Shown here in pieces: positions 10,993 through 20,134 of a stretch of 63,767 nucleotides of DNA. A program made the position numbers and the translations under genes. Within the stretch, counting starts at the first letter, position 1. Each line of letters opens with the position of its first letter. The notes beneath the pieces were generated by a model. It saw only the letters and a program-made list of their open reading frames with translations. It had not been told where the DNA came from and did not search any database. Source of the DNA: an uncultured marine group I thaumarchaeote (GTDB lineage Archaea; Thermoproteota; Nitrososphaeria; Nitrososphaerales; Nitrosopumilaceae); contig CACFJZ010000003.1 in assembly GCA_902566725.1 (NCBI GenBank), forward strand, positions 1 through 63,767. The letters run 5' to 3'.

Positions 10993-11399
10993 ATGAAGAA
11001 GATAAAGAATTTGAGATGTTAAAAGCTAAACGATTAGCAGAAATGCAAAAAAATCTATCAATGCAGAATCAATCAGACGAAAAACCAAAAGAAGAAAATG
11101 AAAAACCACAATTATCATTACGTGATCATGTAGTGAATAGCTTGGGATATAGAGGAATGGAGGTTTTACAAAACGCTGAATATCAATTTCCAAATGAATC
11201 TAAAATTGTAATTGAAAAACTAGGAGAATTGATCTCCTCAGGTGATATCAATGAAACATTGGATGGGGGTAAACTATTGGTTCTGTTTAGATCTGTAGGG
11301 TTGAATATTAGAATGGAAAATAAAATTAATGTTGAAAAAGATGGAAAATTCGTTTCCATTGCAGATAAATTTAAAAAATCAAATGATGGCGATGAATAA
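10989..11399 (+). CDS. PDCD5-family DNA-binding protein
   Basis: LKAKRLAEMQKNL...; C-terminal IRMENKINVEKDGKFVSIADKFK resembles archaeal PDCD5/TFAR19-related proteins. Confidence 0.75.
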   Translation: MNEEDKEFEMLKAKRLAEMQKNLSMQNQSDEKPKEENEKPQLSLRDHVVNSLGYRGMEVLQNAEYQFPNESKIVIEKLGELISSGDINETLDGGKLLVLFRSVGLNIRMENKINVEKDGKFVSIADKFKKSNDGDE

Positions 11400-11716
11400 T
11401 GACATATTATATACAAATTAGTACAATTGATTGGCAAAATGATAGGCCGCTTTTTGAAGATACTATGAGTACATTAGAAAAATTATGTGATATTAAAAAT
11501 GGATACATGTTCAATGAACCAGTCTCAAAGTTTGGTTGGACATTCATTGACATGGTAATGAAAGCAGATTTTCACATGTCTTTAGAACAAGAATTTGCTG
11601 ATCAAGTTGCTAAATCTAAAGGTTCTAAACCTGAAGAAAAGTTTATGACATTTCTTACAAATTATTTAGAAAATAATGGTTGTAAAATAAAATTAAAGTT
11701 AATGCAGTCTAACTAA
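11399..11716 (+). CDS. Hypothetical protein
   Basis: Intact 105 aa ORF, start overlaps upstream stop (co-directional). Confidence 0.6.
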   Translation: MTYYIQISTIDWQNDRPLFEDTMSTLEKLCDIKNGYMFNEPVSKFGWTFIDMVMKADFHMSLEQEFADQVAKSKGSKPEEKFMTFLTNYLENNGCKIKLKLMQSN

Positions 11717-12213
11717 ACTCTTCTTCCTCTTTTTCCACCTTTCTTTCTTGTTGTATCATGTGGAATTGGAGTAACATCATCAATCTTACCAATTTTGAAT
11801 CCTCCTCTTGCAAGTGCACGAATTGCTGCTTGTGCTCCTGGACCTGGTACTCTAGAACCCACTCCACCTACAGCACGTACTCTAATGTGAAGTCCTGTGA
11901 ATCCTTTTGTCTTTGCAGATTCGGTTACAACATTTGCTGCTTTCATTGCAGCAAAAGGTGATGATTCGTATCTGTCTGCATTAACATGGTGACCACCAGA
12001 ACTAATTGAAACAGTTTCTGCACCTGTCAAATCAGTGATGTGAATGATAGTGTTGTTGTAACTGCTAAAGATATGTGCAATTCCCCACTTGTCTTCTACT
12101 TTTGTCTTTGTAGGTTCTTGTGGTTTTGCTTCTACAACCTCTTCAGTTGCTTCTACAACCTCTTCAGTTGCTTCTACAACCTCTTCAGGTTTTTCTTCAA
12201 CAGCTTCTGACAT
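11713..12213 (-). CDS. rps11: 30S ribosomal protein uS11 with acidic repetitive N-terminal extension
   Basis: [32 protein letters not shown]...[19 protein letters not shown]-terminus contains (EEVVEAT)n. Confidence 0.97.
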   Translation of the reverse strand: MSEAVEEKPEEVVEATEEVVEATEEVVEAKPQEPTKTKVEDKWGIAHIFSSYNNTIIHITDLTGAETVSISSGGHHVNADRYESSPFAAMKAANVVTESAKTKGFTGLHIRVRAVGGVGSRVPGPGAQAAIRALARGGFKIGKIDDVTPIPHDTTRKKGGKRGRRV

Positions 12214-12257
12214 AGAATTTGCAATTTTTTTTGGCTTTATAAAAGAATGCCCTAAAT

Positions 12258-13202
12258 TTATCTAAAATGTTGCCATCCTTTGTCTTTAATTCTAAAAGAT
12301 TCTTTTTCGTCATCAAAAAATACTCCATTTCCTTTTGTTACATGACCAATTTGAAAAATTTTGATATTTGATTCTCTTGCAACTTTTCGAATTTTTGTTA
12401 AATTTTTAGGTGATGTTGTGAATACTAACTCAAATTCTTCACCACCATCAAAAACTAATTTTTTAAGATCAATTCTATTTCTCTTTGCAAATTCTTTAAC
12501 ATCGTCATTAGTTGGATATTCTGTTATAACAAATTTTTTCTTACTTTGTCTAGACATCTCATTAAGACATGATGATAACCCATCACTAGAATCCATACAT
12601 GATGTGATATAATCTACTGATTTTGTTCCAAATCTCAATCTTGGATTTGGTCTGAAAAAAAGATCTTTTGATTTTTTTGAAAATACTCTTGAAGATTTTT
12701 TCTTTTTGAGTATAATGTCTAATGCCGCCATTGTATATCCAAATGCTCCTGTAGTACAAATTAAATTTCCAATTTCAGAATTTTTTCTTTTTATGTATTT
12801 TTTTAAAGTGCCAAATAATACTACGTGAATTGATATTTCTCTTCCCTGATTTGTATCTCCTCCTAACAACTGTATTTTGAATTCTTTACATGCATCTGAA
12901 AATCCTTTGGATATGTCTTGAACATGTTTTTTTGATATTGTTTTTGGAAGAGTTAATGAAACAATGCAGTATTTTGGTACAATTCCTTTTGCTGCAAAAT
13001 CACTTACACTGGAAACTACACTCTTTCTTGATATATCTGATAATCTTGAACCTTTTGGAATATCTGTACTTTCAACTAATGTATCAACACAAACTGCACA
13101 TTGTTCATTTCCTAATCTAAAAATTTCCACATCTTCAGATATGACTTTTCTCTTTTTATTATTCATTAATTCAATAATCTTTTTCTCATTTAATTTTTTC
13201 AT
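12258..13202 (-). CDS. thiL: Thiamine-monophosphate kinase
   Basis: ThiL-like features: [31 protein letters not shown]. Confidence 0.85.
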   Translation of the reverse strand: MKKLNEKKIIELMNNKKRKVISEDVEIFRLGNEQCAVCVDTLVESTDIPKGSRLSDISRKSVVSSVSDFAAKGIVPKYCIVSLTLPKTISKKHVQDISKGFSDACKEFKIQLLGGDTNQGREISIHVVLFGTLKKYIKRKNSEIGNLICTTGAFGYTMAALDIILKKKKSSRVFSKKSKDLFFRPNPRLRFGTKSVDYITSCMDSSDGLSSCLNEMSRQSKKKFVITEYPTNDDVKEFAKRNRIDLKKLVFDGGEEFELVFTTSPKNLTKIRKVARESNIKIFQIGHVTKGNGVFFDDEKESFRIKDKGWQHFR

Positions 13203-14475
13203 AACAACTCTTTAGAATTTCTAACATTTCTTTTTGAATTTTTTCTAATACTTGTCTATCATTTGATTCTGTTGAAATTCTAATGATATCTTCTGTATTT
13301 GATTTTCTAATAAGTGACCACGTATTTTCATCAATTTCAATCTTAATTCCATCTAATTGGTTAATCTCATATCTTGTACCAATCACCTTTGCAATTTCTG
13401 AAATTAATCTGTCATGTAAATTAGATTCAACTGAAACTTTATCTCTAATCTGAGAAAAACTCTCAAAGAATTCTATTTCTTTTTGAATATTTTCATCATC
13501 AATCATGGATGCTATCAGTCCGCTAGTAAGTAACCCATCTCTGCACATGTTGAATTCTCTTAGAATGAATCCTCCACTACTACCTTCTCCTCCAGCATCT
13601 GCATTATTTTCAATCATTTTTTGAATCACATTGGCTTCTCCAACTTTACTTCTCCACACTTTTCCTCCATGATTTACAATATATTTTTCAACAGCTATAC
13701 TACTATCCAAACTTAAAACAAATTTTTTAATTCCTAGTTTTATTGCTTTTACAACTCCTAAACCTAGAGTGATATCTGAAGATTTCTTTTCACCATTCAT
13801 CACCAGTATCATTCTATCTGAGTCTAAATCAAAAGCAAAACCTACTTCATTTGTTTTACTAATCAATTCTGTTAACTTGTCTGATGTTGGATCTGGACCT
13901 CTTGTACATTTGTCTAATTCCTCATTTACTATGGTTACTTGGCATCCAATATTTCTTAATAATTCTGGAGCAATGTATCTGGCAGAACCTCCTCCTATAT
14001 CCACTGTTACCTGTTTTTCTTGTCCAAGTTTACCAATAACTTGAGTTGCTTTTGAAACATAATTTGACTCTCCAACAACTTCGGTTCCTAATTTTGCTTT
14101 AGTAGTATTATTTCCATTTTTGACTATCTCTAATTCCTCTTCAGTAATTCCTCTTCCATCAATTATGAATTTCAACCCATTCCACTCTAAAGGATTATGT
14201 GATGATGTGATGACTATTCCTGCACCTAATTCTTTTGCTTTCATAAATACAACTGGTGTTGGCGTAACACCTAACATTTCGACATCAATCCCTTTTTCTA
14301 ATAATGTTGCAGAGACTAATCTTTCAATCATATCTCCTGTTTTTCTAGTATCTCTTCCTATTGCACATTTACCACTTTTGATTAATTTTGAGAAACCATT
14401 GCAGAATTTAATTACGTCTTGTGGAAAAAAATCAACTCCGTAAACCCCTCTTACTCCTGATATTGAAATTTTCAT
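13186..14475 (-). CDS. Phosphoglucomutase/phosphomannomutase (phosphoglucosamine mutase-like)
   Basis: MKISISGVRGVYG, GIVITSSHNPLEWNG active site, DLDSDRM metal loop. Start trimmed from 14553 to MKISISG so it does not overlap the tRNA. Confidence 0.92.
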   Translation of the reverse strand: MKISISGVRGVYGVDFFPQDVIKFCNGFSKLIKSGKCAIGRDTRKTGDMIERLVSATLLEKGIDVEMLGVTPTPVVFMKAKELGAGIVITSSHNPLEWNGLKFIIDGRGITEEELEIVKNGNNTTKAKLGTEVVGESNYVSKATQVIGKLGQEKQVTVDIGGGSARYIAPELLRNIGCQVTIVNEELDKCTRGPDPTSDKLTELISKTNEVGFAFDLDSDRMILVMNGEKKSSDITLGLGVVKAIKLGIKKFVLSLDSSIAVEKYIVNHGGKVWRSKVGEANVIQKMIENNADAGGEGSSGGFILREFNMCRDGLLTSGLIASMIDDENIQKEIEFFESFSQIRDKVSVESNLHDRLISEIAKVIGTRYEINQLDGIKIEIDENTWSLIRKSNTEDIIRISTESNDRQVLEKIQKEMLEILKSCYEKIK

Positions 14476-14525
14476 TTCTTTAAACCAGAAACGCTTTTTA
14501 TAAACTCTGAGAAGAAATCGTTCGT

Positions 14526-14599
14526 GCCTCGATAGCTCAGCCTGGTAGAGCATTCCACTCGTAATGGAAAGGTCATGGGTTCAGATCCCATTCGAGGCT
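14526..14599 (+). tRNA. tRNA-Thr (anticodon CGT)
   Basis: Acceptor GCCTCGA/TCGAGGC, anticodon arm TTCCA-CTCGTAA-TGGAA, T arm ATGGG-TTCAGAT-CCCAT, discriminator T. CCA is not encoded. Confidence 0.95.
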
Positions 14600-14600
14600 T

Positions 14601-16367
14601 TTAATCTCTTAATGAATAATTATCTCTAAATTCAAAATCTGTTTCATATGGTGGTCTATCTGGATTTAACTCAAAATTGATTTTACAAAATATTCTATTA
14701 ATTACATCTTGTTTGAAACAACTATCATTACCACTGTCATTCATAACTACTCCATCTAATTTGGAATTTTTAAAATAAGAATTTTTTATTATCGTATCCT
14801 TCAAAATCGCATTTGTCAAATCTGCTCCTCCAAAATCCACATTTTTTATACTAGCTCCTGTCAAATCTGCATTTTTTAAACTTGCAGAATTCAGATATGC
14901 ATAATCCAAATTCGTATTTACTAATTTGGCACTTTCAAAATCAACTCCTTTCAAAATCGCATTTGTCAAATCTGCTCCTGTCAAATCTTTTCCAACAAAT
15001 TTTTGCCCGTCCAGATTAACTCCACTAAAATTAATTCCTGTCAGTATTGTATCGTCCAAAATCACTTTAATCATATATGCACCACTAAAATCTGCACCTT
15101 CTAAACTAGCTCCTGTCAAATCCGCACCTTCTAAACTAGCTCCTGTCAAATCCGCACCGTATAATTTTGTATTCGCAAGATTGGCCCCAGCAAGATTGGC
15201 ACCCGCAAGATTGGCCCCAGCAAGATTGGCACCCGCAAGATTTGCTTGTGTTAGGTTTACCCCTGAAAGATTAGAACTAATTAGCTCCGAATTGGATAAA
15301 TTTGTTCCAGAAAGATTTGATCCTCTTAAATCAACATGTGCCATTTTATTATTCTCTAAATTTGAGTTTGAAAAATCATTATTTTGTAAAATTGATTCTG
15401 AAATGTCTCTCTGATTAATTTCTAAATTTGAAAAATTTTCATTCTCTATTTTAGAATATTTGGTTAACTTCTCTAAATTCTCCTCACTTTTGCTCTCTTC
15501 ACCAATACTATCTCTGTCTACTTGGTTCATTTTAACTCCTGTCAAATCTGCATTTTCTAAATTGGCATTTGTCAAATCCGCACCTTCTAAACTAGCTCCT
15601 GTCAAATCCGTATTTCTAAAATTTACTGAATACAAATTACTACCTTTAAAATTAACATTTTTCAATGAATTATCTGAAAAATCCGCACCTGCTAGATTTG
15701 CTTCTTCAAAATTAGTTTTTGATAATATTGCATTTCCTAAATACGTATATTGCATTTTGGTATGCGCTAGATTTGCACCACTTAAATTCGTATTATGAAA
15801 AATTTTCTTTGTTAAATCCTGACCACAAAAATTGGAATATGATGCATCAACATTAGTAAAATTTGTCCCTGCAAGAATTGTTTTGTAAATATATGCGTGT
15901 TTTAATGAAGCATTATTCAGATTTACATCTTCCATTATCGTATCTCTCAAATCCGCACCATCTAGAATTGCACCCTCTAAATTTGCTTGATACAAATCTG
16001 CTTGTCTAAAATCAACTCCAAATAATTTTGCATTTGTCAAATCACTTCCTATCATTTTAGCTCCTGTCAAATCCGCACCTGCTAGATTTACATCTCTCAA
16101 ATTCGCATTCTCTAATGAAACATATCTCAGAACTATTCCTGTCAAATCACAACCTGACCAATCAACTTCAAACTGAGATGAAATTGTTAGATATCGCTCA
16201 AATGATTTTTCATCCTTTGTATTCTCACAAAAATTGATTTTTCTTAATGTTTCTTGATGTTCAATCCCTTTCAAACTTGAGTATGATGTATCTGTTGCAC
16301 TCCAGAACGTAAATCCTAAGAGAATTAAACCCAGAAAAATGAATGAAAGATTATTGTAATTCTTCAC
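14601..16367 (-). CDS. Pentapeptide-repeat protein with N-terminal membrane/signal segment
   Basis: Extended A(D/N)LxG/N pentapeptide repeats (LAGANLAGANLAGANLAGANLAN); hydrophobic N-terminus LSFIFLGLILLGFTFW. Confidence 0.93.
   Translation of the reverse strand: MKNYNNLSFIFLGLILLGFTFWSATDTSYSSLKGIEHQETLRKINFCENTKDEKSFERYLTISSQFEVDWSGCDLTGIVLRYVSLENANLRDVNLAGADLTGAKMIGSDLTNAKLFGVDFRQADLYQANLEGAILDGADLRDTIMEDVNLNNASLKHAYIYKTILAGTNFTNVDASYSNFCGQDLTKKIFHNTNLSGANLAHTKMQYTYLGNAILSKTNFEEANLAGADFSDNSLKNVNFKGSNLYSVNFRNTDLTGASLEGADLTNANLENADLTGVKMNQVDRDSIGEESKSEENLEKLTKYSKIENENFSNLEINQRDISESILQNNDFSNSNLENNKMAHVDLRGSNLSGTNLSNSELISSNLSGVNLTQANLAGANLAGANLAGANLAGANLANTKLYGADLTGASLEGADLTGASLEGADFSGAYMIKVILDDTILTGINFSGVNLDGQKFVGKDLTGADLTNAILKGVDFESAKLVNTNLDYAYLNSASLKNADLTGASIKNVDFGGADLTNAILKDTIIKNSYFKNSKLDGVVMNDSGNDSCFKQDVINRIFCKINFELNPDRPPYETDFEFRDNYSLRD
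15098..15157. repeat. 2 x 30-bp perfect tandem repeat inside pentapeptide gene
   Basis: ccttctaaactagctcctgtcaaatccgca is repeated twice in tandem; a further near-identical copy lies near 15585. Confidence 0.85.
15181..15240. repeat. 2 x 30-bp perfect tandem repeat inside pentapeptide gene
   Basis: ttggccccagcaagattggcacccgcaaga twice in tandem, GC-richer than its surroundings. Confidence 0.9.
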
Positions 16368-16404
16368 TTATTATATTTTGATAATTTATTATAAAAATTA
16401 AGAT

Positions 16405-16485
16405 CTATTCTTCATTAATGGAAACTTCAATATCTGTTTGAAGTTCTTCTCCAAGTCCTTTCCACCATTCGATCTTATCTTCCAT
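16405..16485 (-). CDS. Putative 26-aa microprotein MEDKIEWWKGLGEELQTDIEVSINEE
   Basis: Short ORF (below ORF-track cutoff) preceded on the minus strand by CTATAAAGG about 26 nt upstream of ATG, consistent with a leaderless archaeal promoter. Confidence 0.4.
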   Translation of the reverse strand: MEDKIEWWKGLGEELQTDIEVSINEE

Positions 16486-16553
16486 GTTCCCCAAACAATT
16501 CTTTGAATAGTCCTTTATAGATCTGCCGGTGTAGTTTTGATTGAGCTATTGAT

Positions 16554-16745
16554 CTATTTTGATAAATTTTGATCTTGTTTCTTTCTTTGTTGTTTTCTAT
16601 AAATTATAATTGCAAGTGCACCTACTGCGCATCCCCAGAAAACCGGATTAAGACCTCCTTCCATATTTGGTATTAATCCTGGAATAAATGAAACAATTGT
16701 TCCTCCAATTAACGCTAATCCGATTAAATCTAATATTTTGGACAT
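16554..16745 (-). CDS. Small two-TM membrane protein
   Basis: Two hydrophobic segments, basic tail YRKQQRKKQDQNLSK. Confidence 0.65.
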   Translation of the reverse strand: MSKILDLIGLALIGGTIVSFIPGLIPNMEGGLNPVFWGCAVGALAIIIYRKQQRKKQDQNLSK

Positions 16746-16790
16746 CTAAAATGATAAAACAGATAAATGATTTAATGATTTGCTATTATT

Positions 16791-17012
16791 ATGAACAAGT
16801 ACCTCATGGTTGTAATGTGTTGTATGTTAATAGGGATCCCAATTGCATTTGTCAACCCAACTGAAGGTGGTTTACGTGAAGAACCATTCATTGGTTTGTT
16901 TTATGTCTCAATTGGCGGTGCAATAGTAATCATTCTTTACAGTTCATATCAATCACGTAAAGAACAACAAAAACTTAGACGTGAAAGAAGAAAGAAATTC
17001 AAGAAAAAATAA
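16791..17012 (+). CDS. Small two-TM membrane protein, likely paralogue of the divergent neighbour
   Basis: Similar layout: TM, xGGLxxxPF, TM, basic tail SRKEQQKLRRERRKKFKKK. Confidence 0.65.
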   Translation: MNKYLMVVMCCMLIGIPIAFVNPTEGGLREEPFIGLFYVSIGGAIVIILYSSYQSRKEQQKLRRERRKKFKKK

Positions 17013-17014
17013 AA

Positions 17015-17293
17015 TTACAAATCTAAACCAAAGGATCCAGCAAGATCTGAAAACTTTTGATATGACTCTAGGTATTGTCTACCTTTTTCGGTTATGACAA
17101 AAGTGTGTTTTCCGTCAAATTCGATTCTGTTTATCAATCCTGCACCTGTTAGATTCTTTACAAATTTCTCTAATCTGGAATGTGATAGATTAGCCTTTGT
17201 TAGAAGTGATGTAGTTTTGATGCCTTCTTGACCAGTCTGTTCAGTAACTGTCAATACATCTGCTACAATTTGCATACTAGTCCTATAGGTCAT
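17015..17293 (-). CDS. Winged-helix transcriptional regulator
   Basis: TSLLTKANLSHSRLEKFVKNLTGAGLINR...FVITEKGRQYLESYQKFSDLAGSFGL; resembles archaeal HTH_45-type regulators; paralogue at 24454. Confidence 0.85.
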   Translation of the reverse strand: MTYRTSMQIVADVLTVTEQTGQEGIKTTSLLTKANLSHSRLEKFVKNLTGAGLINRIEFDGKHTFVITEKGRQYLESYQKFSDLAGSFGLDL

Positions 17294-17306
17294 ATAACTA
17301 CGAATT

Positions 17307-17325
17307 CTCTTATGAGATATAAGAG
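17307..17325. promoter_or_regulatory. Palindrome overlapping the promoter of the wHTH gene
   Basis: CTCTTAT-gagat-ATAAGAG; includes a TATA-like TTATAT about 25 bp upstream of the minus-strand ATG at 17293. A second palindrome CTCAG-tct-CTGAG lies at 17331-17343. Confidence 0.5.
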
Positions 17326-17374
17326 TATTACTCAGTCTCTGAGAAGATAAATAGGCAAATTTTATCTGGTAATC

Positions 17375-17950
17375 GTGTCTGAAAACGCATCGATCTCTTG
17401 GTATGATGACTTTCTAGGAGTTGCATATCGCTATTTTGACATTAGAATGAACGTCGTTTTAATGTTTGATCAGAGAAAACCTGCAAGTGATCTCTGGTAT
17501 GAGACAATGCATTGGTGGAACGATCATACAATAAAGATCCGTTTTGTCGAAATTGGTGATGATTACTGGTTCATAATGGGTGCTGATTCGAGGCGTCCTG
17601 ATACTAACAAGTATTTTTACAAAATTGTACCACAATCGGCTAACTATGAGCGTTTCAAAAAGGGTCATCAAGGAAGTGCATACATGCGCTTTGGAATCTA
17701 TACTAGAGATATAAAAAAAGTAAAAGATGATGCAATATGTGATTGTGGACACAGAAAAGATGATCATGATGAGAATAATGCATGTCTGTACGAAGCTTGC
17801 GACTGTACAAAATTTGATACATTTCAGCTAAATGTTCTAAAAAAGAAAAAAGTTGTAACAAATATCAAATTTTTGAAAGAATCTGATGTAAAAGATGATG
17901 CATTAGCATGGAATTGTCTTAATCGTCACAAATACAATAAAACTGATTAA
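17375..17950 (+). CDS. Hypothetical protein with Cys/His cluster
   Basis: 191 aa, GTG start; contains CDCGHRKDDHDENNACLYEACDCTKF, a candidate zinc-binding motif. Confidence 0.75.
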   Translation: MSENASISWYDDFLGVAYRYFDIRMNVVLMFDQRKPASDLWYETMHWWNDHTIKIRFVEIGDDYWFIMGADSRRPDTNKYFYKIVPQSANYERFKKGHQGSAYMRFGIYTRDIKKVKDDAICDCGHRKDDHDENNACLYEACDCTKFDTFQLNVLKKKKVVTNIKFLKESDVKDDALAWNCLNRHKYNKTD

Positions 17951-18114
17951 TCTTCTTCGTTTAGACGATTGACTCTGATATGATCACCTGGATAATGTTC
18001 TTCAAGTTTACTTGAATAACATTTTCCGCATAATGGTCCTTTAACTTTCCATTCTGGCATTGGATTGTAAGGAGTATTTCCAACATCTTCGTCACATAAT
18101 GCACACTTTGTCAT
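17947..18114 (-). CDS. Small zinc-ribbon protein (55 aa)
   Basis: Read directly: MTKCALCDEDVGNTPYNPMPEWKVKGPLCGKCYSSKLEEHYPGDHIRVNRLNEED; CxxC...CxxC; TATA-like TTTTATAA upstream (leaderless). Below ORF-track cutoff. Confidence 0.8.
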   Translation of the reverse strand: MTKCALCDEDVGNTPYNPMPEWKVKGPLCGKCYSSKLEEHYPGDHIRVNRLNEED

Positions 18115-18190
18115 ACAACTTCACCGAATCGATTTGGTTATAAAACCATTTGCCGAAAAAAATGCCGTTAAATACTACTATGTCATACGA

Positions 18191-18258
18191 GGATCGGTAA
18201 TAGTCTGGTCAATGTAACCTCCTGCAAGATTTTACACTGGCCGGATTGTTACCTTCTT
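18191..18258 (+). ncRNA. Candidate structured RNA: long hairpin with CCUCCU-containing loop
   Basis: GGTAATAGTCTGGTCAATGTAA / TTACACTGGCCGGATTGTTACC pair over 22 positions with one mismatch (A:C) and several G:U; loop CCTCCTGCAAGATT. TATA-like TTAAATACT lies about 20 bp upstream on the plus strand. Strand uncertain. Confidence 0.4.
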
Positions 18259-20085
18259 CTAAATACCAAAAATTGTTTTCTTGATAAATCCAATCTCTTC
18301 TTCTTCCTGACCAATTTTTCTATCGATGATTTTTAGCATATCGTTACCATACACTTGGTTTGAAAAGAAGTTGTGAGCAGTGTTTGATTCTTCAATCTTC
18401 GTTTCAACTGCTGAATCTTCCAAGAACTTTGTAACTACTTTGTCTGCAACACGTAAAATCTTTTCACATAATCCAAAATTTTGCATTATTTTTTCTAATT
18501 CTGAGATATCACTTTTGAAATCATCATGTTTTGAGAGAATATTTTTGTGAATGATTCTTGCTGTAACTGCAACAAACAGACTTTGTGCATATCTCTTATT
18601 CTTATTTTGAGTATTTTTTCTATCATAACCTAGTTGATTCTTGGCAAATTCTCGAATCAAATGTGGAAATAGGAAGTATCTGTAATCACATTCTAATTCA
18701 TCATTGAATACATTCTCATACTTTGCTCCATTTGGAAGATATTTTGCAATTCCTCCATAGACCTCATTTGGTTTTTGAACAAAATATGAAACAAATGATG
18801 CAATAGCTGAATCATCTTTTATTCTACATCTATCCTTTGAATCTGGCAAATACTTGTTATACATTTCATCTCCTTGAAATTTTGTCTTTTCTGCTGCAGA
18901 AAGATTTAGCCATAATCCTTGTTGATGCTCAAAACAATAATCAAGTCTAGTTGCTAGCATATGATGAATTGATACAAAGTAATCCTGTAATGATACGTAA
19001 TCTTTACCTTTAACGGCATTTTGAGAGTTACGATACTTTGTAATTTTTCTTTGATGTTCTTCATCTTTTGTTTTAATCACTGTGACTAGAACTTCGGCAT
19101 CAACGTTGTTTGCTTTCTTTTTCTTATCTAGAATACTTTTTGATGTTTGTGCTCCATTAACAATTTGAGCACCTTTTAGGTATAATTCATTGTTCTTTAT
19201 TGAGACATCGTCTACTGTTATAGTAATTCCATTATTCCATTCAAAGAAATTATGCGGATCATCTTCAAGTGTAGTTGAGATTTTTTTATTTATAGAGCCT
19301 TTTCCGCCTAAATGTTTTCTAATATTTGATTCAAAAATATAATGTTCATTTTTCTCTACTAACTCTGCTAAATCAAAAGCAGATACTACACAAACCTTAC
19401 AATTTTTGTGCTCAAGTGGTAGTTTGAGAATTCTTAAACTTGCATTCTGACCTTTTGCAGGCTTTTTGATTCGTTCCCATAATGTTTGATATACCTGTTG
19501 TCTTCCCATAACCCTGACTTTATCATTTTGATAATCATCTACACATTGGTCAGTAATGTAGACTAAATCCACCTTCATTTTCTTATCGTTAAGAATTTTC
19601 CAGAGATATTGTAATTCGTCTCTTTTTAGTTTGGATTGCTCTTTTTCTTTTAATCGTGCTACATCTTGAACGAATTGATCAATTGCTCCTATAGAATGAG
19701 CAGAACCATACTTTGATTGAAATAACCTAATTCTTTTTTCATCAGAATCTACAAGAAATGCATCAATTCCTTCATCATAACCTCCATCAATTATTGCATT
19801 TTCTGCAATGTCTTGTAAAACCTCTTCAACGTTAATCAAATGCCACAAAAGATAATCACGACCTTTCTCGACTGTGGTGTTGGAATCTTTCATGAATTCA
19901 CTAATACTTACATCAACTGAGTGTGTAGCAAATCCTTCTAGCGGTGCACTGGAAAATTTTGAAAGAATATCGCGTCCTTGTTCACTATATTCTAAGAGAT
20001 TTGCTCCTTTAGGTGGCATTTTTATTATTTGGTTTTGTTTATCCTTAAGAAGGGTAGGGTGATTACGAGATAACCTTAGTGCCAT
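18259..20085 (-). CDS. AIPR-family (abortive infection/phage resistance-like) protein with candidate PD-(D/E)xK nuclease N-terminus
   Basis: IFESNIRKHLGGKGSINKKISTTLEDDPHNFFEWNNGITITVDDV...KGAQIVNGAQTSKSI matches the AIPR core; N-terminal GGYDEGIDAFLVDSDEKRIRLFQSKYG is Mrr-like (D...QxK). Confidence 0.85.
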   Translation of the reverse strand: MALRLSRNHPTLLKDKQNQIIKMPPKGANLLEYSEQGRDILSKFSSAPLEGFATHSVDVSISEFMKDSNTTVEKGRDYLLWHLINVEEVLQDIAENAIIDGGYDEGIDAFLVDSDEKRIRLFQSKYGSAHSIGAIDQFVQDVARLKEKEQSKLKRDELQYLWKILNDKKMKVDLVYITDQCVDDYQNDKVRVMGRQQVYQTLWERIKKPAKGQNASLRILKLPLEHKNCKVCVVSAFDLAELVEKNEHYIFESNIRKHLGGKGSINKKISTTLEDDPHNFFEWNNGITITVDDVSIKNNELYLKGAQIVNGAQTSKSILDKKKKANNVDAEVLVTVIKTKDEEHQRKITKYRNSQNAVKGKDYVSLQDYFVSIHHMLATRLDYCFEHQQGLWLNLSAAEKTKFQGDEMYNKYLPDSKDRCRIKDDSAIASFVSYFVQKPNEVYGGIAKYLPNGAKYENVFNDELECDYRYFLFPHLIREFAKNQLGYDRKNTQNKNKRYAQSLFVAVTARIIHKNILSKHDDFKSDISELEKIMQNFGLCEKILRVADKVVTKFLEDSAVETKIEESNTAHNFFSNQVYGNDMLKIIDRKIGQEEEEIGFIKKTIFGI

Positions 20086-20134
20086 GATATGTATAATGTT
20101 AAAAAATTAATATCTAAATTGGCAAACTAATTTT

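Noticed and set aside
12126-12188. Tandem 21-bp repeats as an intergenic or CRISPR-like element
   Set aside because: They are in frame within the rps11 coding sequence.
13186-14553. N-terminal extension of the phosphomutase ORF to 14553 (MLYQAELSRHERFLL...)
   Set aside because: The extension is antisense to tRNA-Thr (14526-14599); the conserved start is MKISISGVRG at 14475.
15098-15240. Regular ~30-bp repeats that could suggest a CRISPR array
   Set aside because: They are directly tandem without spacers and encode in-frame pentapeptide repeats.
14926-15798. Plus-strand ORFs 14926-15414 and 15460-15798
   Set aside because: Antisense shadows of the pentapeptide-repeat gene; the repeats create long open antisense frames.
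18191-18258. tRNA gene or tRNA fragment at the hairpin
   Set aside because: Only a D-arm-like motif (TAGTCTGGTCAATG) is present; there is no T-loop consensus, anticodon arm or 7-bp acceptor.
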